A stretch of DNA of 48,099 nucleotides from Magnetococcales bacterium. GTDB taxonomy: Bacteria > Pseudomonadota > Magnetococcia > Magnetococcales > UBA8363. Location: NCBI GenBank assembly GCA_015228975.1, contig JADGCN010000015.1:1-48099 (forward strand). Reading direction: 5' to 3'. Position 1 is the stretch's first letter; every line of letters begins with the position of its first letter. This document shows positions 17,931 to 25,435 of this stretch, piece after piece. The translations under genes and the position numbers were made by a program. Under the pieces are notes generated by a model. That model ran no database searches and was not told the origin of the DNA. It saw nothing but the letters and a program-made list of their open reading frames with translations.

Positions 17931-18668
17931 TCATTCCCCGGAGGCGTTTTTTTGTAGTGTAACCCAACTATGGAAGTCCTTGTCACCCATTTCAACCGCG
18001 ATGTCCGTCGTTACATATCCGGGCAGGGAGGCGCGGAGAAGATACCGTCCTTTGGGGAGTGGCATGCCCGGTTGATAGGTTTTGGGATAGTTGAGAAAGT
18101 GGACCTTGGCCTCTTTGGGGGTCATATCCAATAGAAAGCTTTTAGGCTTGGGTTCGTTCCATAAAACGGTTGTCGTGACAGATTCACCTCCGATGACCTG
18201 TACCGTCAGTTTTTTTTCCCCTAAACCTGGAAATTGCACGGTGAGCTGGTGTTCTCCCTCCGGGGTGCTTTCGTTACGCATGGGGGATTTGCCCAGTGTT
18301 TGCCCATCGAGTAACAAGTTGGCACCCTGGGGGTCGGTTTCGATGATGAGCGTGCCGGGAATCTTGTCGGTATCGTTCGACCGGCTGGCGAGTATAAGAA
18401 CCGCGACATTGTTCTGGTTGGCGAGGACGTCAAAATTGCGGGTCAGAGAGCGAAATCCCATGGATCTGGCATGAATGTTGACTTGGCCAGGCTGTGGATT
18501 TTTGATGAGAAAAGGGGCTTTTCCCATGAAGGTGCCATTGACCAATACCTCGGCCCCCCGGGGAATGACCTTGATGAGGAGGGTGGTTTCGGTAGTTTTG
18601 GTCTCTTCGGCGCTTGCCGGGAAAATGGCAAACAGGATGCATGCGGCCAAGAGCAGGGGGATGGGCAC
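17931..18668 (-). CDS. Exported PEGA-domain protein
   Basis: The 245-residue protein begins at GTG 18668, with GGAG 8 bp upstream. It has a signal peptide (PLLLAACILFAIFPASA) and at least two PEGA repeats: IPRGAEVLVNGTFMGKAPF (about 34-52) and DPQGANLLLDGQTLGKSPM (about 112-130). A more diverged third beta unit lies at about 185-235 (LPKGRYLLRASLPGYVTTDI). PEGA domains are beta-sandwich modules of surface or periplasmic proteins. No enzymatic motif is seen. It is a single gene converging on the Sel1-type gene. Confidence 0.85.
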   Translation of the reverse strand: MPIPLLLAACILFAIFPASAEETKTTETTLLIKVIPRGAEVLVNGTFMGKAPFLIKNPQPGQVNIHARSMGFRSLTRNFDVLANQNNVAVLILASRSNDTDKIPGTLIIETDPQGANLLLDGQTLGKSPMRNESTPEGEHQLTVQFPGLGEKKLTVQVIGGESVTTTVLWNEPKPKSFLLDMTPKEAKVHFLNYPKTYQPGMPLPKGRYLLRASLPGYVTTDIAVEMGDKDFHSWVTLQKNASGE

Positions 18669-18926
18669 GGGAAAACTCCAGGTGTTGGTTGTTCATCGGC
18701 CTGAAATAGAACTGCTAAAGATAGATCAAGGCGGGGTTTAATTCAAATTTGCGCGAGACATTTTCCAGGAAGGCTGTTATTCTGCCCTTTGCCCGTTGTT
18801 GAACCTGGGCGGCTGATATGCAGATGCGGCAGAACTTCGCAGAAGGCATTCCCGGGGGGTGGGTGTATATGATGCAAAAATCATAATCATAGATGCGTGT
18901 TTAAACATCCTTGAAGAAATGGTGCC

Positions 18927-19235
18927 ATGGCCAAGGTTCATCTGACTGTTGACAGGGATCGGGATGTGCATATCACAATTGTCGGTCCCCTCAATCATAC
19001 AACGTGGTCGTCAATCCGGCGGGAATGCTATGAACTGGAGGACATCAGGTCAGTGTCCATCAATTTGTCCGGGGTGCAATCCATTGATTCGGCTGGTATT
19101 GGCGTGCTTCTTATGATTCGAGAATGCGCGGAAAAGAAAAATGGCAAGGTGATGATTACCGGTGCCATGAAGAACCCTAACGTGAACCAAATCGTCAAGT
19201 TGGCTCATCTGGATAAAATTTTTACGATCGAATGA
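18927..19235 (+). CDS. STAS-domain protein (anti-anti-sigma factor type)
   Basis: The 102-residue protein is a single STAS domain. The signature SVNLSGVQSIDSAGIGVLL-like stretch (about residues 45-62) contains the usual phospho-acceptor Ser in DSAGIG. Such proteins bind RsbW-type kinases and are switched by phosphorylation. The REC-HATPase protein encoded at 12533-13453 would be a suitable partner, although the genes are 5.5 kb apart and not in one operon. It ends shortly before a small minus-strand gene. Confidence 0.9.
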   Translation: MAKVHLTVDRDRDVHITIVGPLNHTTWSSIRRECYELEDIRSVSINLSGVQSIDSAGIGVLLMIRECAEKKNGKVMITGAMKNPNVNQIVKLAHLDKIFTIE

Positions 19236-19418
19236 ATCTGCTTCGTGAAGGAAAGGGGCGAACAAATCTGGCGGGGATACGCATCGTTGGCGGGTTGCGA
19301 AATCTGGAAACGGGGCGTACTCGCTTGCCGGCATGTGCGAATGCTTTTGGGCAAGCGAGCTTTTCGTCCGATGTTCGGGGTGGACGTCGCCTGAGTTCCG
19401 TTGCAAGGCCGTGCCGTT

Positions 19419-19679
19419 TCAGGAAAGATGCCGGCGGGCCAGGAATTTGTCGAGGGCGCTTGCCATGCGACGTTCCCGGGCCAACAGGCGGACGATATCC
19501 TGGTCAAAACCATCGGCCTCAGCCTCGGTCAGTATGCGGTCAATGTGGTTGCGCGCAGCATCCTGGGCTGCTTGACGGGCGCGCTCAATGCGGTCCACGT
19601 AGCGGTCCAGTTTTTTGGTCGCCGGCGGGGGTGTATTGGGGACGGTAATGCCATGATTGCTGATAGTGTGCAGGGCCAT
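19419..19679 (-). CDS. Small GapR/DUF2312-like protein
   Basis: The 86-residue protein has an excellent ribosome site (AAGGAGA about 8 bp before ATG 19679), which argues for a real gene. From residue 24 on, LDRYVDRIERARQAA, then ILTEAEADGFDQDIVRLLAR, follows the pattern of GapR/DUF2312 nucleoid proteins (helix IERLE...AEAKGNGFDxKALRxxVRLR). The usual acidic C-terminal part is replaced by a short ALDKFLARR end. If the resemblance holds it would be a small DNA-binding protein acting on the nucleoid. The family call is from memory of the pattern only. Confidence 0.6.
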   Translation of the reverse strand: MALHTISNHGITVPNTPPPATKKLDRYVDRIERARQAAQDAARNHIDRILTEAEADGFDQDIVRLLARERRMASALDKFLARRHLS

Positions 19680-20019
19680 GGTATGAGATTCTCCTTGGAT
19701 TGCGTTGTGCTTCCTAAGGCCAGCGTTTGTTTGACTGGCTTGTGTTAGGCGAGATAATGCAAATCAGGTGCCATTCTTGGATGATATTATATAAATAACG
19801 GATTAATATTGAGATATTTTATTTTGTTGTGTCGTTGCTCTGGAAAAAAATGAGTTTGGAATCGTCTCGGCGTGGGGAATTTGACGATTTTTTGTGTCGA
19901 TGATCGGGCATGGATTGGCATCGAGGTGGGGTCGTGAGGGTCCAGCATGGCCTGCTTTGCGTGGCTGCTGGATTGGGTTTCCGAGTACCACTTGAATGGC
20001 TCGGCTAGGGGATGAATCT
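19680..20019. promoter_or_regulatory. AT-rich region upstream of the magnetosome gene block
   Basis: This is 340 bp between the leftward small gene and the first rightward magnetosome gene. It includes an AT-rich tract at about 19775-19825 (ATATTATATAAATAAC). It must carry the promoters for divergent transcription. No gene was found in it and no specific promoter boxes are claimed. Confidence 0.4.
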
Positions 20020-20358
20020 ATGGAAAACATGGCCAGCAAATTGCTGACGGAACTTGGACCTGGAGAAGTTCTGACGTTGACGGGGCCGGGTGTTGTGCAG
20101 GTGAGTGCCGGCAAAACGGTGATGATTGCCAAATCTTCCATGCTGGGAACGGGCGGAATGATTGGTCACTCAGCCGCCAAATTTGCCCTGCCGGCCATGT
20201 CGGCTCATTTCCCGGCCATGGCCATGGGACCGGTCTTTGGTGTTGGTCTGTTGGTGCTGGGGGCCATGTGGTTGGTCAAAACCTGGACAGTGGGTGACAA
20301 ACAGCTTACCGGAGAAGGTGACCATTCCGTGTCAGGCGGTCTTCATTATGTGGAGTGA
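20020..20358 (+). CDS. Mms6-N-terminus-like small magnetosome protein
   Basis: The 112-residue protein starts at ATG 20020, preceded by AGGGG. The N-terminal ELGPGEVLTLTGPGVVQV (about residues 9-26) closely parallels LLPGETLTLIGPGKVEF of the mms6 product encoded at 24808, so the two share a module. A hydrophobic helix follows (GPVFGVGLLVLGAMWLV, about 67-83) and then a polar tail. It lacks the Leu-Gly repeat of Mms6 and MamD. It is the first of the plus-strand magnetosome genes and lies 121 bp before mamD. A magnetosome-membrane location is inferred from context and similarity. Confidence 0.7.
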   Translation: MENMASKLLTELGPGEVLTLTGPGVVQVSAGKTVMIAKSSMLGTGGMIGHSAAKFALPAMSAHFPAMAMGPVFGVGLLVLGAMWLVKTWTVGDKQLTGEGDHSVSGGLHYVE

Positions 20359-20479
20359 TTCCTTTACTACGGTTCAGGTGTCTGATATCTATTTCCGGGT
20401 GGTACACTATGATCGTAGCCTGGAATGCGCTACTTTAAAAATCAATGGTTGGTATTACTATCAATAATGGAGAAGTCTC

Positions 20480-21496
20480 ATGGCTGGTACCGAACCGATG
20501 CTGTTTGCAGTGGAGGGGGCGCGGCAGGCGGCGCAGTTGAGTACCCTGTCTGGAAAATCCTTTGTCGTTGGTCAAGTCTCATCAGCGGGTACCGGGCTCA
20601 CCGGCAACTGGTTGTTTTTGCAACCGGCTGGCGAAGTTGGTGCCGCTGCTGCCAAAAAGACGGTTGCCATTAAACTGGAGGGGGCCAGACAAATGGCGAG
20701 CCTCAGCTCACTCACCGGTAAGACCGTGATGGTAGGCAAGGCACCCGTAACAGTGGGTGGGGCCTGCCACTGGTTGGCGTTGAATCCGGTGACCGGAAGT
20801 GCGGTTGCGGGTGGTGTGGCGACTCCCGGCACTGCGGCGGGGCTGACCATGCTCAAGCTGGAGGGCGGAAGGCAGGCTGTGCAAATGAGTGGTATGGCCG
20901 GGAAAACGTTTACGGTTATCCCGTCGCCAGTGATGGGGGCCAAGGGTGCGGATTGGGTCTTCATGCAACCGGCGGGTGGCGGAAAGATTGTTGCCCTTAA
21001 GGTTCAGGCCAACGCTGGCAGCGTGACCTCTTCGTCTTTGGTGGGGAAAAGTTTTATGGTCGGTAAGGCACCGGTCATGGCTGGTAAGGGTGGGGCATCG
21101 TGGCTCATGCTCAAACCGGCTACTGCGGGTATGACCCTGGTCAAAGGGGGCGGTGGAGCCTGCGTGGCGGCTGTCGGGGGTGGTGCGGCGGCCGGGTGTC
21201 CCGTGGCCACGGCTCAGACGGTTGCTTTGACGACACCGGCGGCCTCAGTGGCTCCGGTTGCGGTCGCGGGCAAAACCGGTACCGTGGTTGGCAAGGCCGC
21301 TTTGGCCAAGACCGCTGGTGGCGGCGTGATCTGGAAGGGGACGGGGATGGGGTTGGGAGTTGGTCTCGGTCTCGGTGCCTGGGGTCCGGCAATACTGTTG
21401 GGCGCTGCCGTGACGGGTGTTGGGGTCTACAGTTATTTAAAGCGGCGTAAAGAGGCCGAGGTTGACGGCGATGCGGTGGAGGCGGCTACTGCGTGA
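20480..21496 (+). CDS. mamD: Magnetosome protein MamD (Mms7)
   Basis: The 338-residue tightly crystal-associated protein is known to influence magnetite crystal growth in Magnetospirillum. Four imperfect repeats are visible at about residues 8-50, 62-103, 122-168 and 170-215. Each has a GxRQ-type start, then LxGKxFxVG and a W/F-LxP element (for example SLTGKTVMVGKAPV). An Ala/Val/Gly-rich linker leads to the diagnostic C-terminal Leu-Gly segment (GLGVGLGLGAWGP) and a hydrophobic helix ending YSYLKRRKE. The acidic end resembles the mineral-facing tail of Mms6. GGAG lies 7 bp before ATG 20480. A strong terminator follows at 21563. Confidence 0.93.
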   Translation: MAGTEPMLFAVEGARQAAQLSTLSGKSFVVGQVSSAGTGLTGNWLFLQPAGEVGAAAAKKTVAIKLEGARQMASLSSLTGKTVMVGKAPVTVGGACHWLALNPVTGSAVAGGVATPGTAAGLTMLKLEGGRQAVQMSGMAGKTFTVIPSPVMGAKGADWVFMQPAGGGKIVALKVQANAGSVTSSSLVGKSFMVGKAPVMAGKGGASWLMLKPATAGMTLVKGGGGACVAAVGGGAAAGCPVATAQTVALTTPAASVAPVAVAGKTGTVVGKAALAKTAGGGVIWKGTGMGLGVGLGLGAWGPAILLGAAVTGVGVYSYLKRRKEAEVDGDAVEAATA

Positions 21497-21562
21497 CATT
21501 TTGGTAAGTGATGGCTGTGAAGCCTGACGTGTAAGGGTAAAGCGGCGTCTTCAAGGAAAATC

Positions 21563-21595
21563 AACCCGGCCAGGTCGTTGCCTGACCGGGTTTTT
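21563..21595 (+). terminator. Rho-independent terminator after mamD
   Basis: A 12-bp stem (AACCCGGCCAGG with CCTGACCGGGTT, one mismatch) with loop TCGTTG is followed by a run of T. It lies 67 bp after the mamD stop and just before the CDF gene, so that gene either depends on readthrough or has its own promoter overlapping this site. Confidence 0.9.
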
Positions 21596-21607
21596 CCATT
21601 TGTGAGG

Positions 21608-22504
21608 GTGACGGTGGGGCGAAAGTTGAGCTGTGGTGATTGTGTGATGAAATCGGTGCGGCTGGATTTGGCCGTAGCCGCTGGTCAGGCTGTGTTCAAT
21701 GGTGCCCTCGGTTCTTTGGCAGGGAGCGTGGCCCTGCATGCCTTTGCGTTGCAATTTTTGGGTGATTTGTTGGGCAAAAGTGTGAATTATCTGGGCATTC
21801 GCGCATCCATCCGACCTGCGGATGCCGACTTTCCCTATGGTTATGGCAAGATACAATTTTTGACGGCCTTGTTCGTCGGTTTGGTGTTGCTGGTCGGGTC
21901 GATCTCTTTCATGTACTACAATATCATTCATCTGCATGAAGGAAAGGTTACAGCCCCTTCGGGGTTGGCAATTGTCGGAACGCTTTTGACCGGGTCGGTT
22001 TGCGAGGTGATGCACCGGTACATGTCCTGTGTGGGGCGAGAAAATAATAATTTGGTCATTACGGCGGCGGCCTGGGACAATCGTAACGATGCCTTGTCGG
22101 CGTTGGCAATCCTGTTGGGGGTGGTTGCGGCTTGGTTGGGGATGACCTGGGCCGATCATCTGGTGGCATTGGTTGTCTCTTTGTTGGTGATGCGGGCTGG
22201 TCTCATGATTGTGACCGACGCGGTCAAAGGATTGTTGGATGCTCGTGCCCCGGAACATATCCTGAAGGAGGTCGAGGATATTGTTGATTTCCTCCCGGAG
22301 GTTCGATGCAAGAAAAGTTTACGTGGGAGGAGGTTGGGGGATACCTGGGAACTGGATATTGTTTTGGGTGTTGATCAGGGGCTTTCCGTTACCCAATTGC
22401 ACCATTTGGAATCCAATTTGATTAAACAAATTTATCAGCAAATATCGCATATTGGTCATGTTCACGTCAGCTTCATTCCAAATTCAGAGGGTGATGCGGT
22501 TTGA
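21608..22504 (+). CDS. MamB-like cation diffusion facilitator (third CDF)
   Basis: This is a CDF metal transporter homologous along its length to the MamB encoded at 45761, including the N-terminal CxxC (LSCGDC) and the segments FPYGYGKIQF, HRYMSCVGRENNN and AAAWDNRNDALSALAI. It has about six membrane helices and a C-terminal cytoplasmic domain (from about 215). The TM2 metal site is altered: MamB has ADALHSSAD, this protein AFALQFLGD, so the first Asp and the His are Phe and Gln while the last Asp stays. The WDNRND site is intact. Its metal or function may have diverged. GTG 21608 keeps the CxxC motif and lies after the terminator; GTG 21614 is an alternative. Confidence 0.85.
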   Translation: MTVGRKLSCGDCVMKSVRLDLAVAAGQAVFNGALGSLAGSVALHAFALQFLGDLLGKSVNYLGIRASIRPADADFPYGYGKIQFLTALFVGLVLLVGSISFMYYNIIHLHEGKVTAPSGLAIVGTLLTGSVCEVMHRYMSCVGRENNNLVITAAAWDNRNDALSALAILLGVVAAWLGMTWADHLVALVVSLLVMRAGLMIVTDAVKGLLDARAPEHILKEVEDIVDFLPEVRCKKSLRGRRLGDTWELDIVLGVDQGLSVTQLHHLESNLIKQIYQQISHIGHVHVSFIPNSEGDAV

Positions 22505-22556
22505 TGTTTGGCGTTGGGAATAGTGTTCCCGGCATCGGGGGTGATTTGAAACGGTG

Positions 22557-22673
22557 ATGGTTATGGCGAAGCACGTTTGGGTCCTGATAAAGGCTTTGCT
22601 GATTGCCCTGTTGGTTGGATTGGCGGCACGCTTTGTATTGGCTCATTTGTTGGCCTGGACGCGGATGCGTTAG
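22557..22673 (+). CDS. Putative 38-residue single-helix membrane peptide
   Basis: A short frame codes a basic N-terminus followed by one hydrophobic helix (VLIKALLIALLVGLAARFVL) and a basic end (WTRMR). It lies 52 bp after the CDF gene. The ribosome site is weak and there is no known family, so it may be chance. The codon pattern and a clean transmembrane helix are the only support. Small one-helix proteins are common in magnetosome operons. Confidence 0.35.
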   Translation: MVMAKHVWVLIKALLIALLVGLAARFVLAHLLAWTRMR

Positions 22674-22748
22674 ATGTGGCTTGGAATGGGCTGGCTTGGA
22701 ATATGCTAATTCTGTGGTGTCAGCCAACTGAATGCAGGGAGTGTGCAT

Positions 22749-22937
22749 ATGATGGAAAAATTGCTATCGGAGCCGTCTACCAACGATGGTCGTGTTGTCG
22801 AAGGGGATCCTCTCAATTTGAGGGGCAGTTATGATGCACCGGCTTTCCAGCGTCTGGGTCGCAAACTGGGTAGTGAGATTCCGTTTGAACCGCCAGGACG
22901 GGGCACGGGGTCTGGTGTGATGGAGCGCCGTTCCTGA
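22749..22937 (+). CDS. Small soluble protein of unknown function
   Basis: The 62-residue hypothetical protein (start MMEKLLSEPS, end GVMERRS) has AGGGAG 7 bp before ATG 22749. No domain or membrane helix is seen. It contains a Pro/Gly-rich C-terminal third. It is on the same strand as the neighbouring magnetosome genes. Coding status rests on the ribosome site and codon use. Confidence 0.45.
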   Translation: MMEKLLSEPSTNDGRVVEGDPLNLRGSYDAPAFQRLGRKLGSEIPFEPPGRGTGSGVMERRS

Positions 22938-23551
22938 TGTTGCGACTGGTGCCTGAGTGTAATCTGTGAGATTTCGTTTTTGTTTGGATGGTGTCGTTCG
23001 ACTGGGCCACGATGGACCTTGTGGGGTGCCGCGTGGCCTTGTCGTGCGTAGCTTGCGGCATGGCGTGTTGACAGGCTAAAGAGGATTTCGCAACGGTTGG
23101 TTCGGGTGGGTGCGCGATCTCTTGTGTTGTATCATGTGGGTTTGTTGTTATGGTTTTATCTTGTTTATTTTCCTTTTTTGTACTTTTCATATTGACAGAA
23201 GGCTAATGTATGAACTAAGGTTCTATTCTATTCTATTCTATTCTATTCTATTCTATTCTATTCTATTCTATTCTATAATGTATTTATTAAATTGACAATA
23301 TGAACAATTGTTCATGTATAGATATTGAACACAGTTACAAGTGCCGTATTTTTTAATATATTTTATTGTCAAAAGTTCTTGCGATTCCAAATCATCATTG
23401 TTAATCTATGTAGCGCTTGAATGATGTTTGCCAAGCGGTTGAAACAGAGATTAAAGTGGCGCGTATTCTGAACCGATCAACAAACAATGTGATCTGGTTG
23501 TGGATAGCGTTCGGAAGTGCGTGATTTGTCTCATGAGAACGGGGGTTGAAT
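22938..23551. promoter_or_regulatory. Long AT-rich intergenic region with pentanucleotide repeat
   Basis: This is about 610 bp without a supported gene, clearly more AT-rich than the flanks between about 23140 and 23430. It carries the TTCTA repeat tract at 23221-23275 and several runs of T and A. A short frame crossing the repeat (23110-23295) is not credible as a gene. The region probably contains the promoter of the MamD-like gene at 23552. Confidence 0.5.
23221..23275. repeat. Pentanucleotide microsatellite (TTCTA)11
   Basis: Eleven perfect copies of TTCTA occupy 55 bp, in an AT-rich region 277 bp upstream of the MamD-like gene. Perfect short repeats of this kind are prone to slippage. 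It is not within a supported coding region, so any effect would be on promoter geometry rather than frame. Confidence 0.97.
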
Positions 23552-24313
23552 ATGCCAGTAGCTCAAAATACCGTGGTCGTGGCTAACGGGGAACTTGCCA
23601 AACTGACAGGCAAAACGTTCGTCGTTGAAGGAGTCGGGACCAAGAGTGCCGTCATCGTGCCGCTCACCGGGGCGGATGGCAAGGCGATCACCACCGGGCA
23701 AAAGATCATGCTGTCGAAAAATGCCACCATTGAAGGCTTGGCCAAAACGGGTGCTGGTAAAGCGGCGACCGGAGCCAAAACAGCCCAGATGGGTAACATC
23801 GCCGTAGTGGGTAACAAAACGGCGGCTGCCAAGGCCGGAATCGTCCTCCCGAAATTGGTTGAGATTGAAGGGGCCGGTAAACTGGTCGGCACCGGACAGA
23901 CCGTGGGCTTGAATGGCTTGGAAATTCGCGGGGTTCTGCAACCAGGTCCAAACGGAACGGAAGTGTTGTTCCAGGGTGGTGAGGCCAAGCTAACGATTAA
24001 AACGGCTGCCGCCAAAGCCAAGGCGGTCGGGGCTACCGCTCTGACCAAGGGGGCGGGGGCCGCAGGCAAAGGGACAGGCGTGTTGGTCAACCAAGCACCG
24101 ACGGTGGCGGCAGGTTCTGTAGCAGGTTCTATGACAGGCTCCGCTGCCGGTACGACAGCCGCGAAAGCTGCTGCGGCAGGGACCATCTGGAAGGGTACCG
24201 GACTGAGTTTGGGTTTGGGGCTCGGCCTGGGTGCCTGGGGTCCGGTCCTGTTGGTGGGTGCCGTTGCGGCAGCCGGTGTGGGTGTCTACAGCTACATGAA
24301 ACGTAAGGCCTGA
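23552..24313 (+). CDS. MamD/Mms-like magnetosome protein with Leu-Gly C-terminus
   Basis: The 253-residue protein starts at ATG 23552, with GGGGG about 9 bp upstream. One MamD-type repeat opens it (ELAKLTGKTFVVEGV, about residues 12-26). An Ala/Thr/Lys-rich middle contains several further short beta-type units (VEIEGAGKLVGTGQTVGL). The C-terminus is the Mms6/MamD module: WKGTGLSLGLGLGLGAWGP, a hydrophobic helix and YSYMKRKA. It lacks the long acidic tail of Mms6, ending in basic residues. It is followed by mamF/mmsF and mms6 on the same strand. Probable role: crystal-surface or magnetosome-membrane protein, a paralogue of mamD. Confidence 0.8.
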   Translation: MPVAQNTVVVANGELAKLTGKTFVVEGVGTKSAVIVPLTGADGKAITTGQKIMLSKNATIEGLAKTGAGKAATGAKTAQMGNIAVVGNKTAAAKAGIVLPKLVEIEGAGKLVGTGQTVGLNGLEIRGVLQPGPNGTEVLFQGGEAKLTIKTAAAKAKAVGATALTKGAGAAGKGTGVLVNQAPTVAAGSVAGSMTGSAAGTTAAKAAAAGTIWKGTGLSLGLGLGLGAWGPVLLVGAVAAAGVGVYSYMKRKA

Positions 24314-24446
24314 TCGTTTTGTCTTTTCCCGGGACAGGATGGTGGGACAAGGGGGGGTGGCCTTGGTTGATTTAAGGTTACAGGCTCTCATTGTGGGGTG
24401 TTTCTTAACATACAGGCTTTAACACGTAATAAAAGGGATGTGTTTG

Positions 24447-24764
24447 ATGGATAAAATAAAAAGAAAAGTAGGCCGCAGAAGCCGCGTTATGGCCATCATG
24501 AGTTATCTGGGTATTCTTTGTCTGGTGCCGCTGGTCTTCAGCCGTGACGATGAGTACGTCAGCTTTCATGCCCGTCAGGGTGTTGCCTTGTGGATCTGGG
24601 GAGTCTTGGCCATTCTGGGTCTGTACCTACCAGGGATCGGGCAGGTGTTTTTTAATTTTTCCATCCTGGCGATCACTTTTCTTTCGTTGGTCGGGATGGT
24701 GGCCGTGATTTTTGACCGGGCTTGGCGCCTGCCGTTCGTGTACAATTTGGCTATGAAGTTGTGA
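24447..24764 (+). CDS. mamF: MamF/MmsF-family magnetosome membrane protein
   Basis: The 105-residue protein has three hydrophobic helices and the family core MSYLGILCLVPLVFSRDDEY, FHARQGVALWIWGVLAI, then RAWRLPFVYNLAMKL. These are DUF4870-like proteins abundant in the magnetosome membrane, and MmsF controls magnetite crystal size and shape in Magnetospirillum. The start at 24447 has AAAGGG about 9 bp upstream; ATG 24438 is too close to that site. It is 43 bp upstream of mms6. Three paralogues of this family are in the window (24447, 30016 and 36230), and which one corresponds to MamF or MmsF is uncertain. Confidence 0.85.
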   Translation: MDKIKRKVGRRSRVMAIMSYLGILCLVPLVFSRDDEYVSFHARQGVALWIWGVLAILGLYLPGIGQVFFNFSILAITFLSLVGMVAVIFDRAWRLPFVYNLAMKL

Positions 24765-24807
24765 TTCTTGTCGCCAGAGTACCCTTTCAACATCGGAGTG
24801 ATTGATT

Positions 24808-25179
24808 ATGCCAGCCACAACAATGAATGCGGATCTCCTTCCTGGCGAGACCTTGACTTTGATCGGCCCCGGGAAGGTTGAGTTTCAGGCTGCCAAAGCG
24901 GCGCAAGCTGCCAAGGTGGCTAAAGGAGCCACCGTGGCGGGGAAGGGGGTCGTTGGTACCAATGTACAGACGGCTATCGGTGGAATTACCAAGACCGGGA
25001 CGGCGGCGGCTACCTCTACAGCGGTAAAAGCTGGGACGATTTGGACCGGAAAAGGTCTGAGCCTGGGCTTGGGTCTTGGGCTCGGGGCTTGGGGACCGGG
25101 GATCTTGGCCGCAGCAGCGATTGGCAGTTACGTCTATTACCGCAAAAAGAAGGCGATGCGCCTTTGGCCCTTTGCCTGA
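24808..25179 (+). CDS. mms6: Magnetite crystal protein Mms6
   Basis: The 123-residue protein matches Mms6 architecture. An N-terminal PGETLTLIGPGKVEF is shared with the 112-residue protein encoded at 20020. An Ala/Lys/Thr-rich linker leads to GTIWTGKGLSLGLGLGLGAW, a hydrophobic helix and a charged C-terminus (YYRKKKAMRLWPFA). Mms6 binds iron on the crystal surface through an acidic tail in Magnetospirillum; here the tail is basic rather than acidic, which is unusual. GGAG precedes ATG 24808. A perfect terminator at 25204 ends the unit. Confidence 0.85.
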   Translation: MPATTMNADLLPGETLTLIGPGKVEFQAAKAAQAAKVAKGATVAGKGVVGTNVQTAIGGITKTGTAAATSTAVKAGTIWTGKGLSLGLGLGLGAWGPGILAAAAIGSYVYYRKKKAMRLWPFA

Positions 25180-25203
25180 TATCCGGAAAGCCTGATGTTC
25201 ATC

Positions 25204-25248
25204 AAACGCCGCAATCTCGCGAAGGCTGGGATTGCGGCGTTTTTTTTG
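25204..25248 (+). terminator. Rho-independent terminator after mms6
   Basis: A perfect 12-bp stem (AAACGCCGCAAT with ATTGCGGCGTTT, 15-nt loop) is followed by a run of eight T in all. It lies 24 bp after the mms6 stop. Confidence 0.92.
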
Positions 25249-25257
25249 GTTGCGGTT

Positions 25258-25435
25258 TAAACCGCAACCAACGCGGGATACGTAGTTTTCCCGCGTCATT
25301 CCCGCGAAAACGGGAATCCAGAAAGTCAGGGAAAGGTGTGTAGATCCCCCCGATTTAGGCTCTCGGGGGCGGGCTCTGGATCCCCGCTTTCGCGGGGATG
25401 ACAATAACTACACATTCCAAGATAGCTGCGGTTTA
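25258..25435 (+). mobile_element. MITE-like element, copy 2
   Basis: This 178-bp element begins TAAACCGCAACCAACGCGGG and ends GATAGCTGCGGTTTA. It carries the same core hairpin as copy 1, slightly mutated (one arm CGCGAAAACGGG), and an added CCCCGCTTTCGCGGGG hairpin. Next to its left end the flank is TGCGGTTTAAACCGCA, a 16-bp perfect palindrome. Its last bases provide the TAA stop codon of the minus-strand TPR gene, so the element defines that protein's C-terminus. Confidence 0.8.

Noticed and set aside
23110-23295. 61-codon frame crossing the TTCTA repeat
   Set aside because: Half of it is the microsatellite translation; no ribosome site. Treated as non-coding.
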